Below are positions 53,798-61,620 of a stretch of 64,000 bases of DNA, piece after piece. The notes beneath the pieces were generated by a model. It saw only the letters and a program-made list of their open reading frames with translations. It was not told the origin of the DNA and did not search any database. Positions within the stretch are counted from its first letter, which is position 1, and every line of letters starts with the position of its first letter. The position numbers were made by a program, and so were the translations under genes. Origin of the DNA: Lyngbya sp. HA4199-MV5 (GTDB lineage Bacteria; Cyanobacteriota; Cyanobacteriia; Leptolyngbyales; Leptolyngbyaceae); contig JAHHHL010000021.1 of the NCBI GenBank assembly GCA_019359375.1, positions 1 through 64,000 of the forward strand, given 5' to 3'.

Positions 53798-54091
53798 TCA
53801 TATATTATAGTCTTTCTCAAACCCAAACTTTTTATAGAGTTCATCGATCGCTTGGGGCTGAACCACTCCTGCTTTGGAACGTTCTAAAGCTGTGTTGAGT
53901 CGAGTGGCATTAGCAGGCGATCGTAGCAAGTAAAATGTTTCTAGCAAGCTGGATAGTTCAGCTTCAGAAACGAGTGCAACATTCTTGCCATTAGAGCGCA
54001 TAATAATGACGGCTTCTCCAGTTTCAACCACGCGATCGCACAGTTGCTCTAAATGCACCTGAGCATCGCTGTAAGAAATTTGAGTTGACAT
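53798..54091 (-). CDS. YefM/Phd family antitoxin
   Basis: A 97-residue antitoxin. It opens with the Phd/YefM DNA-binding fold: ISYSDAQVHLEQLCDRVVET, then EAVIIMRSNGKNVALVSEAEL. A C-terminal toxin-binding tail follows (ETFYLLRSPANATRLNTALE). It partners the YoeB-type toxin encoded 21 bases upstream. Having the toxin gene first is the reverse of the usual order in this family. Confidence 0.88.
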   Translation of the reverse strand: MSTQISYSDAQVHLEQLCDRVVETGEAVIIMRSNGKNVALVSEAELSSLLETFYLLRSPANATRLNTALERSKAGVVQPQAIDELYKKFGFEKDYNI

Positions 54092-54112
54092 CTTAAATAC
54101 CTCTTAACCGTT

Positions 54113-54400
54113 TTACTCGTAGTGATAACGTGCTTGCAGAAAACCAATCTGACGATCGCTGACTCTATAAACAATTCGATGCTCTTTGTTAATCCGGCGT
54201 GACCAGCATCCAGAAAGTTCATATCTTAGAGGTTCCGGCTTGCCAGTACCTTCAAAAGGATCTCGAAGAATCTCTCTTACCATCTTGATCACGCTGAGTG
54301 CCATTTTTCGATCCGTGCCAACCCAATATTCAAGGTCTTCAATAAACTCCGGTTGAAACACTGCCTCACGATTTTGTTTCTGCCCGTCCTCTGCACCCAT
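54113..54400 (-). CDS. Txe/YoeB family toxin
   Basis: A 95-residue mRNA interferase of the YoeB/Txe type, which cleaves mRNA at the ribosome. Family segments: FQPEFIEDLEYWVGTDRK, DPFEGTGKPEPLRYELSGCWSRRI, NKEHRIVYRV, and the C-terminal LQARYHYE. The catalytic Glu, Arg and His region appears complete. It is transcribed before the antitoxin. Confidence 0.9.
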   Translation of the reverse strand: MGAEDGQKQNREAVFQPEFIEDLEYWVGTDRKMALSVIKMVREILRDPFEGTGKPEPLRYELSGCWSRRINKEHRIVYRVSDRQIGFLQARYHYE

Positions 54401-54561
54401 ACATCAAGCAGTTTTGAGTTCTATTCTAAACCCAATTTCCTTGAGTCAGTCGAAGGGTATCGCAGCATTGGATCAAACTCTGACGCGATCACTCACCCGT
54501 TAATAACCACACATCATGCGGATGAAAATCTAAAATAATGTGAATTCAATTGTTGTAACTC

Positions 54562-55839
54562 ATGCACCCTAACCTTTGGTATCCTTACACGCAGGCAAAA
54601 ACTGCACCCGAACCGCTCAAAGTGAAAGCCGCTCAGGGCGTTTGGCTAGAGCTAGAAACGGGTGAACGCATTCTCGACTGTATTTCAAGCTGGTGGGTGA
54701 ATCTGCATGGGCACAGTCATCCCCACATTGCAGAAGCGCTCTATCGACAGGCATCCCAGCTAGAACATGTCCTTTTTGCAGGCTTTACGCATGATCCAGC
54801 CGAGCAACTGGCAGAGGGGTTAGTGCGCCGACTGCCCACGAATCTCACTCGCGTGTTTTATTCCGACAATGGCTCGACGGCAGTGGAAGTGGCGCTGAAG
54901 ATGGCGTATCAGTATTGGGCGAACCAGGGACAACCCCGATCGACCTTCCTGGCGTTTGAGGGTGCCTATCACGGCGACACGTTTGGAGCGATGGCTGTGG
55001 GGGCACGATCGCTCTTTTCTCATGCTTTTGCACCGCTGCTTTTTGATGTGTCCTTTGTGCCCTACCCAATCGCGCACCCTGATGAGGCGATCGCCACTGC
55101 AACCGAGCAAACTATTCTCGACACCATCGAGAAACAACTGATGGAAGGGGGCGATCGCTATGCAGGCATTATCATCGAACCGCTGGTGCAGGGGGCTTAC
55201 GGGATGCGGATGGGGCGATCGGAGTTTCTGCAACAGCTCCAGCAGCTTGCCCATCAACACAACACGCTGCTGATTTTTGATGAAGTGATGACGGGTTTTG
55301 GGCGCACGGGCGATTGGTTTGCCTGCCTCAAAGCGAACGTGCAGCCTGACATTATTTGTTTGTCGAAAGGCATCACGGGTGGGTTTCTGCCGCTGGCTGC
55401 GACGGTGTGTTCGGAAGCCATTTATGACGCGTTCTATAGTGATGATGCTTTGAAAACGCTGTATCACGGGCACAGTTACGCCGCGAATCCATTGGGGTGT
55501 GCGGCTGGGTTAGCCTCGCTGGAGTTGATGGTTGAAAACGAGCCTGCCTTTAAGCAGATGGAAACCAAACATAGAGAGCATCTTGCGACGTTAGCAGAGC
55601 ATTCCAAATTAACCAATCTGCGCGTTACGGGCACGATCGCCGCAATGGATCTTGTCACAGAGCAACCAGGCTATCTGAATCAGATGGCATTAGAGATCCG
55701 CAAACGGGCGATCGCTCAGGGCTTACTCCTGCGTCCACTGGGCAATGTGCTGTATCTCATGCCGCCTTATTGCATTACGGATGATGAGTTAGCGTTTGTG
55801 TATCGCGGCATCCACACCATTTTGGCTGATCTTGGTTGA
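54562..55839 (+). CDS. bioA: Adenosylmethionine-8-amino-7-oxononanoate aminotransferase
   Basis: A 425-residue class III PLP aminotransferase of biotin synthesis that converts KAPA to DAPA with S-adenosylmethionine as amino donor. It starts MHPNLWYPYTQAKTAP, with LDCISSWWVNLHGHSHP typical of BioA. The PLP site includes GSTAVEVALKMAYQYW, DEVMTGFGRTG and LSKGITGGFLPL (Schiff-base Lys). Length and motif set are normal. It is not next to other bio genes. Confidence 0.93.
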   Translation: MHPNLWYPYTQAKTAPEPLKVKAAQGVWLELETGERILDCISSWWVNLHGHSHPHIAEALYRQASQLEHVLFAGFTHDPAEQLAEGLVRRLPTNLTRVFYSDNGSTAVEVALKMAYQYWANQGQPRSTFLAFEGAYHGDTFGAMAVGARSLFSHAFAPLLFDVSFVPYPIAHPDEAIATATEQTILDTIEKQLMEGGDRYAGIIIEPLVQGAYGMRMGRSEFLQQLQQLAHQHNTLLIFDEVMTGFGRTGDWFACLKANVQPDIICLSKGITGGFLPLAATVCSEAIYDAFYSDDALKTLYHGHSYAANPLGCAAGLASLELMVENEPAFKQMETKHREHLATLAEHSKLTNLRVTGTIAAMDLVTEQPGYLNQMALEIRKRAIAQGLLLRPLGNVLYLMPPYCITDDELAFVYRGIHTILADLG

Positions 55840-55872
55840 GAATAAGTTGACTGAATGGAAGCACGCAATCAA

Positions 55873-56568
55873 CTACCCAGTCGTCCTTCCATCAGTCGAT
55901 CGTGTGTTTTTCCATTTCTCCCAAATGGGCAAATCTTCGGGACGATCGACATCCGTTAGCATGGGAAGCAACGTGAGTGAAAGATTGAGGTTCTCGGCGA
56001 TCGCTACGGTTTTTTGCAGGACGTGATCGGTGCTCCAGGCGATGGCTTGAAACAGATCTGGAATCGCCTGCCGTAAGCCGATTAAATAATAACCACCATC
56101 GGTTGCAGGTCCCAGCACGACATCGGTTTGCTGTAGCGCCTGAAACGCTTTTTCTAAGAGCACTTCTGTTAATTCTGGACAGTCGGTGCCGATGATCACG
56201 GCAGCAGCAACACCACTGTCAAAGGTCGATTGGAATGCTTGCGTCATGCGATCGCCCAAATTACCATCTGGCTGCGGCTGATAGTGTAACCCGCTTCCCA
56301 GCCATGCTTCCATCTGGATGCGATCGCCCCCCGCAAACCAGACTTCCACCGTCAGTGAGCGACTTCCCAATAATGGTTTAACCTGAGTCAGTGTAAATTC
56401 AGTCATCTGACGATGGACATCTGCGGCAGCCTCAGCGCCTAACGCAGGGATCAGGCGAGTCTTGGCTTTGCCGGGTTCTGGGTAGCGCGTAAAAATAATC
56501 AGACGTTCAGTCACGATCGCAGAATGGTTGGTGTTACGCCACAGTTCGTAGAGTGATGACAGTGCCAT
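55873..56568 (-). CDS. TIGR04282 (DUF2064) transferase
   Basis: A 231-residue nucleotide-sugar-transferase-like protein. It opens IIFTRYPEPGKAKTRLIPALG, and continues GTDCPELTEVLLEKAFQAL and LGPATDGGYYLIGL, the three signatures of the family linked to arsenosugar biosynthesis. Start at ATG 56568, or GTG 56514, which gives VTERLIIF and a more usual N-terminus. It is divergent from a methyltransferase gene. Confidence 0.86.
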   Translation of the reverse strand: MALSSLYELWRNTNHSAIVTERLIIFTRYPEPGKAKTRLIPALGAEAAADVHRQMTEFTLTQVKPLLGSRSLTVEVWFAGGDRIQMEAWLGSGLHYQPQPDGNLGDRMTQAFQSTFDSGVAAAVIIGTDCPELTEVLLEKAFQALQQTDVVLGPATDGGYYLIGLRQAIPDLFQAIAWSTDHVLQKTVAIAENLNLSLTLLPMLTDVDRPEDLPIWEKWKNTRSTDGRTTG

Positions 56569-56670
56569 GCTCCTGAACGGCTACATGTTCAATGTACAGT
56601 GGTCTCACTCGTCATACATATTCTCACTCGTCATACGCATCTAGATCGCACCCTTTTTGAGCAACTTTGT

Positions 56671-57321
56671 ATGATGGAACCAACCGTGCGCGAGCAGTAC
56701 AACCGCATGGCAGCTTTGTACGATCGCGTTTGGAGTCGGTATCTTGCCAAAACGCTGTCGTTTCTGCATGGTTGGGCACCGATCGCGCCTACCAGCACAG
56801 TTTTGGATGTCGCTTGCGGAACAGGGGAGTTTGAGCGCCTGTTACTGTCCAAGCAGCCAACACAGCCCGTCGTAGGTATCGATCTTGCCGAGAAAATGTT
56901 GGCGATCGCACAAGCGAAATGTCGTCACTACCCCAATGTTTCTTTTCAGAAGGCTTCAGTGTCGGCATTACCATTGGTCGATCGCAGCTTTGATGTGGTG
57001 GTTTCTGCCAGCGCGTTTCATTACTTTGATGAGCCGATCGCAGCACTCCTCGAAATGAAGCGAGTTCTCAAATCTGATGGAAAGCTAATCATCTTAGATT
57101 GGTGCAAAGATGACCTGCTGTGTCGGCTGTACGATTTTGTCTTGCAGCAATTCGACCCAGCCTATCGGCAGTGCTACACCCAGGCTGAATTTCACACTTT
57201 TCTGCAAACGGCAGGTTTCCAGATCCAGCGTGCTACCAGAAGGCGAGTCAGTTTGGCTTGGGAGGTGATGGCTGTCATTGCAAAACCCACTGTCATTGAA
57301 ACTGTTCAAAAGGAGCAGTAA
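56671..57321 (+). CDS. Class I SAM-dependent methyltransferase
   Basis: About 216 residues from ATG 56671. Motif I VLDVACGTGEFERLLL, motif II around GIDLAEKMLAIAQAK, and DVVVSASAFHYFDEP identify a small-molecule methyltransferase of the UbiE/Methyltransf_11 type. Substrate unknown. It is divergent from the TIGR04282 gene; ArsS, the other arsenosugar enzyme, was not seen, so a joint role is only a suggestion. A miniature element lies 12 bases after its stop. Confidence 0.82.
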   Translation: MMEPTVREQYNRMAALYDRVWSRYLAKTLSFLHGWAPIAPTSTVLDVACGTGEFERLLLSKQPTQPVVGIDLAEKMLAIAQAKCRHYPNVSFQKASVSALPLVDRSFDVVVSASAFHYFDEPIAALLEMKRVLKSDGKLIILDWCKDDLLCRLYDFVLQQFDPAYRQCYTQAEFHTFLQTAGFQIQRATRRRVSLAWEVMAVIAKPTVIETVQKEQ

Positions 57322-57333
57322 GGCATTTCGCTA

Positions 57334-57459
57334 GGGGCTGTCATCAATGACGACTACACATTACTTGCCGCAAGAGTCCCAGCCCCTAGCCTGGTGTGTT
57401 GAGACGGGCGCGATTATGCTGGTACCGCAAGCTTTTGGAGCTAAATTGATGACGCGCCC
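57334..57459. mobile_element. 126-bp miniature element, copy 4 (inverted)
   Basis: Opposite orientation to copies 1-3, flanked by TA at 57332-57333 and 57460-57461. The stem GGGCGCG (57406-57412) with CGCGCCC (57453-57459) carries the same paired change as copy 3. The element overlaps the TAG stop of the PPOX gene without altering its protein. It lies between convergent genes. Confidence 0.9.
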
Positions 57460-58037
57460 TAAGGATTGATGGCTTGCACCGACCAACTCGACCCATCGTG
57501 TTGATGCAACCAACGGTTTTGGGGATCGCCGCGCAATTCTAGATGGTCTACCTCCTGTGGATCAAGCAGCAGCAAGCAAAAATGGGGTAGAGGAGTGGTC
57601 GCATCCGGGGTAGAAACATTAAAGCCATCTTTATTCATTTGGGGCTTGCCGGGATACGCCCAGGCAAATTGCGTGCGTGCCGTATCTGACAAGGACTGCC
57701 ATAGAGCCTGTCTCGCTTTCTGTAGCGCTGAATCGGTGTGGTCAGCTTTTACTAAGCACAATGCCCCAGATAACCGGAACTGTTCACGCGTTTTAGGAAA
57801 ATACCAGCAGGCTTCTCCCCAAGGACAGCGATCGATCTGATCAGCCTTGGCATTCCGTGCATCCGTCACAAACTGTAGCTGGTTGCTGTCATCGAGAAAC
57901 CCTCGAAACACGATCGTCCGGTTGGCAGGACGCTGATCGGCACGTACAGTCGCAAGCTGTAAGTAGCGGGCATAGACCAGCGCACGATTGCGATGCAAGG
58001 CACGGGCAAGGGGCGATCGCCAAGAAGCCAAGGGCAT
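57459..58037 (-). CDS. PPOX-type FMN-binding flavoprotein (Npun_F5749 family)
   Basis: About 192 residues from ATG 58037 (MPLASWRSPLARALHRNRAL, the usual start). It is a split-barrel protein: LATVRADQRPANRTIVFRGF, then WYFPKTREQFRLSGALCLV and WAYPGKPQMN. The C-terminus SSWSVQAINP is full length. Family members bind FMN and resemble pyridoxamine 5'-phosphate oxidase; the substrate is not known. The gene follows queF on the same strand. Confidence 0.87.
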   Translation of the reverse strand: MPLASWRSPLARALHRNRALVYARYLQLATVRADQRPANRTIVFRGFLDDSNQLQFVTDARNAKADQIDRCPWGEACWYFPKTREQFRLSGALCLVKADHTDSALQKARQALWQSLSDTARTQFAWAYPGKPQMNKDGFNVSTPDATTPLPHFCLLLLDPQEVDHLELRGDPQNRWLHQHDGSSWSVQAINP

Positions 58038-58135
58038 AAAGGAAAGGCTAAAAAGGTGCAGCAGGCACGGAGAGAAAGGCTGAAAGAAAGGCTCAAGGCT
58101 CCTAATGTCTGACCAGGCTGAGAACAAACAAGAGC

Positions 58136-58579
58136 TTATAGTTCTTTCTTATGCTCGACCTCAATCACAGTATGGACATTCCCACGAGGTAGAAAATCGC
58201 CTTTGATCTTGACCTCCAGAGGATCGCAGACAGCAACAAAGTCATCCAGGATCTGGTTGACCGATTCTTCGTGGGAGATGTAGCGATCGCGGTAGCTATT
58301 GATATACAGCTTGATCGCCTTCAGTTCCACAACCCGCTGATTGGGCACATAGGAAAGATAGATGGTCGCAAAGTCAGGATAGCCAGAGAACGGGCACTTG
58401 CAGGTAAACTCTGGCAGCGTGATGTGAATGTCATAGCGCCGCCCGATGCGAGGATTGGGAAATGTGATGAGTTGACCTTCGGCAATGTGTCGCTCACCAT
58501 ACTTGGGGTGAGACGACTCATCTAAAAGAGTCGATTCAGGCGAAGCAAGTTGTTGAATTTCGGGATGGCTCATGGTCAT
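58136..58579 (-). CDS. queF: NADPH-dependent preQ0 reductase
   Basis: A 147-residue QueF of the unimodular type. It reduces 7-cyano-7-deazaguanine to preQ1 in queuosine synthesis. The catalytic Cys62 is in TCKCPFSGYPD, with Asp69. The VELKAIKLYINSYRD segment and the C-terminal GNVHTVIEVEH are conserved. ATG 58579 and ATG 58573 are both possible. No preQ1 riboswitch was recognised upstream. Confidence 0.93.
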   Translation of the reverse strand: MTMSHPEIQQLASPESTLLDESSHPKYGERHIAEGQLITFPNPRIGRRYDIHITLPEFTCKCPFSGYPDFATIYLSYVPNQRVVELKAIKLYINSYRDRYISHEESVNQILDDFVAVCDPLEVKIKGDFLPRGNVHTVIEVEHKKEL

Positions 58580-58692
58580 GTGTAAAGTAAGGGGCAGATT
58601 TTCGAGAAGTTCTTGACGAATTTTGCGGCGATTCTTCTAATTGCGGCTATTCTGAGCGTAGCTTATCGACTCTAGCGTTCCGACGTAGACCT

Positions 58693-59268
58693 ATGACATC
58701 TAGAATAAACGCCAAACAGCCTCCGCGAAAGGCTCAAGCATCCGGCACTCCAAAAGCGCCCATTAACCCTCAAGCTCCATCCGTCCCCATTTCACTCTAT
58801 CGAGAAGTTGCCACTGAACTCAAGGCAACTCAGGCAAAGATGGAGTCGCTCACCGTGCAAAACCAGCAGTTGTCTCAACAAAACCAGCAGTTGCGGGTCG
58901 AAATTGAGCGGGTGGTGCAGTCTGCTTTACAGCTTCGACAGACCGCTGATGCTCACTTACCTGCAAATCAATTGCCTGCCCATCAAACACCCATTTCCCC
59001 TTCAGCGTTGCAGGGGTTAGAGCTTCACTTTCAGTCGTCTGCTGTGCCCGTGAATGCTCCTAATGCCGCTCCAGAGGCTCTAGAACCTGGAACAACCACT
59101 CCAAAGCCGCTCTTTACCGAGCAGGAAGGCAAGCTCCGGCAGTCAGCACCAAAAGAGCGGAGTACCGAAATGGGTGGTTGGTGGTTAGCGATCGTCATCT
59201 GCTTCATTATTGTGACGGCGTTTGGTACAGGCTTTTTTATCGTGCGCCCACTCTTGCCTTCACGCTGA
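58693..59268 (+). CDS. Hypothetical coiled-coil tail-anchored protein
   Basis: 191 residues: basic N-terminus, coiled coil at about 38-80 (ELKATQAKMESLTVQNQQLS), a Pro/Ala-rich linker, and a C-terminal membrane helix (about 162-185, WWLAIVICFIIVTAFGTGFFIV). No family recognised. The layout suggests a membrane-anchored scaffold with its bulk in the cytoplasm. It lies directly upstream of glnB on the same strand. Confidence 0.65.
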   Translation: MTSRINAKQPPRKAQASGTPKAPINPQAPSVPISLYREVATELKATQAKMESLTVQNQQLSQQNQQLRVEIERVVQSALQLRQTADAHLPANQLPAHQTPISPSALQGLELHFQSSAVPVNAPNAAPEALEPGTTTPKPLFTEQEGKLRQSAPKERSTEMGGWWLAIVICFIIVTAFGTGFFIVRPLLPSR

Positions 59269-59282
59269 AACCTGGACAATGA

Positions 59283-59789
<507 letters not shown>

Positions 59790-59818
59790 CGGTTACTTGT
59801 ATAGCCACTCAAACCGAT

Positions 59819-59867
59819 AGCAGCCTAAACTCGCCTACGCGCAAGACTAGGCTGCTTAATTGTTTTT
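59819..59867 (+). terminator. Rho-independent terminator after glnB
   Basis: AGCAGCCTA (59819-59827) pairs with TAGGCTGCT (59848-59856), followed by a T-rich run TAATTGTTTTT. It ends the glnB transcript. Confidence 0.8.
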
Positions 59868-59883
59868 AGAGGCAAGGCTGTTT

Positions 59884-60516
59884 TTAGAGAAGGTTTTGAG
59901 ACTCGTGGAGGTGATCCATCTGGCTGCCTGGGTCTGTAGCTTGCATCGCTGCATCAACGTAAGCGATCGCTTCGGGTGTGATGGTCTGGACGATTTGAGC
60001 GATCGCTTGCCTCTCCGCTGCTGTCCATTGTCTTGGGCGACCAAAAAGGCAGGGCTGCAAGACCCCCCAAAGCTGATGATCAAACGCTAGATGGGCATGA
60101 ATTAGAGCACGATGTCCAAAACTTTGTCGCTCAAACCCCCGGTTTAAAACCTGCGGACTGGCAGTTTCGACATCTTCAACGAATATTGAAGGATCTGTTC
60201 GCAGGGCGGCAGCAAACATCGGGTCTTCCTCCGCTAGAGAGGCTGGCTCTAGTTTCCAGGTCTGGTCATAAACAAGAGGGATCTCGGCATGGCGTATCCA
60301 GCAGAAGGGCACTCTGCCCAAGCGAGTTTTGGGATCTCGCAGGTAAAGAAAGCAGCGATCGCAGCCTAAAAACGCCCCTAACGCTGGCATAAGCGCTTTA
60401 AAGAGTGCCTCAGGTGTGAGTGATGCGGTGAGGAGGTGATCAATTGCAGAAGGTAAGCGATCGGTCATAAGTCTGTCTTTCAAAGGTGTGGGCAACCTTT
60501 TGTAGGGATGTTGCAT
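59884..60516 (-). CDS. GAF domain protein
   Basis: 210 residues with one GAF-like domain (about 25-180): LTASLTPEALFKALMPALG at the start and GHRALIHAHLAFDHQLWGVL as the typical core strands. A CDRC sequence (51-55 region) could bind a ligand or bilin, but no standard bilin motif is present. There is no output domain, so it is a stand-alone sensor. ATG 60516 is preferred because TAGGAAGA lies six bases upstream; ATG 60468 is the alternative. Confidence 0.75.
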   Translation of the reverse strand: MQHPYKRLPTPLKDRLMTDRLPSAIDHLLTASLTPEALFKALMPALGAFLGCDRCFLYLRDPKTRLGRVPFCWIRHAEIPLVYDQTWKLEPASLAEEDPMFAAALRTDPSIFVEDVETASPQVLNRGFERQSFGHRALIHAHLAFDHQLWGVLQPCLFGRPRQWTAAERQAIAQIVQTITPEAIAYVDAAMQATDPGSQMDHLHESQNLL

Positions 60517-60553
60517 GTATTCTTCCTACAACAGGTGAACAAAGCACGATCAA

Positions 60554-61315
60554 CTAGCTCAAGGGGTTTTCCTGCATAGCTTCTGGGGTTTCTTTCACAA
60601 ACGTCCATTCCAGGAGCTTGCGCGGCGAATGTTTTAGTGCTTCGACGAGACGTTCGTTGTTCTCAAACGTGACTTGCGAGAGCGAGGTTGCTTCGACGCT
60701 CACGGTCAAGCGATCGTCCTCAAAGCACCACGGCGTAACGGTGATAAGACCACTGTTGTGCTGAATCACGTCATACCGCTGACCATTTGGACCTTTGCTA
60801 ATTTCTAACGCACGCTCGTCCATTGGTAGTTTGTGCTGGCAAAGAATTAGCGAGAGGCGATCGCACCACTGCATAAACGCATAGGCACTGGTCGCTTCGT
60901 CTTCAGATGCCTCCACTTCTTTGAGCCAGCGTTTCTGGTTTTCCGCTTGCTCGTCTAAGAAGGCATCGGCTTCGGCAGAGGTGCCGCGCTTGCTGGCGTT
61001 GAGGTGCGTTTGATGCATCGAGTTCAACAGGGCAACCCAGTGTCCACGATAGATCGCACGCTCGATATGCGTCCGTAGGGGATCGTAGGAGTCGCCCTCA
61101 GCCATCAGAAAGTCCTTGGGCGTTCCTGCTTCGGTGAGATTGTCGCCTTCCCACTCCTTTTCTAAATCATCGTGATGTGAGATGGCGGCGATCGTCTCAT
61201 ACAGTCGCGGTGGTGCATCTTTTCGTCGCCAATGCCCAGCAATTTGAGCAGCTAATAGAGCGTGGGCACGATGGTAAATCACCAGCCAGCCATTTTGGGT
61301 CGGGTGAACAATCAC
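60554..61315 (-). CDS. DUF3891 family protein
   Basis: 253 residues matching the DUF3891 family: the N-terminus GWLVIYHRAHALLAAQIAGHW, and ISHHDDLEKEWEGD. The HRAHALLA and SHHDD segments give a histidine/aspartate set like metal-dependent HD-type phosphohydrolases; this is an inference. The C-terminal 80 residues form a beta-rich unit. Function unknown. It is upstream of the GAF gene on the same strand. Confidence 0.82.
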   Translation of the reverse strand: MIVHPTQNGWLVIYHRAHALLAAQIAGHWRRKDAPPRLYETIAAISHHDDLEKEWEGDNLTEAGTPKDFLMAEGDSYDPLRTHIERAIYRGHWVALLNSMHQTHLNASKRGTSAEADAFLDEQAENQKRWLKEVEASEDEATSAYAFMQWCDRLSLILCQHKLPMDERALEISKGPNGQRYDVIQHNSGLITVTPWCFEDDRLTVSVEATSLSQVTFENNERLVEALKHSPRKLLEWTFVKETPEAMQENPLS

Positions 61316-61620
61316 AATACAGGTCTCCTAAATAGCGCTGATCGGTTGATTTGATGCTCGGAGGGCAGCAGAAAATGGCAGCAGAAACAAAACCTTGCTG
61401 CTTGCTAACGTGATTTACAAAAGCAGATGCGTTTAGCGAGTTTGCGATCGCTCATCGCTAAAACTCAACTGAGATCGCTTACGAACACTACTTGCTCACT
61501 TCAGCAGCAATGGCGCTCACGACTGAACGAGTCATCAAACGATGGATCGTTCACTATGAACAAAAATAGCGAAGTAGTCCGCCTGTTCTCTCTATCCGAT
61601 GACGGAATCACGCCCGGGCG
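61316..61620. other. Intergenic region
   Basis: About 300 bases. A 65-codon plus-strand frame at 61427-61624 overlaps nothing but has no recognisable family or ribosome-binding site and is not supported. Promoter of the DUF3891 gene presumably lies here. Confidence 0.6.

Noticed and set aside
58580-58692. preQ1 riboswitch upstream of queF
   Set aside because: The leader shows no recognisable preQ1 aptamer pattern.
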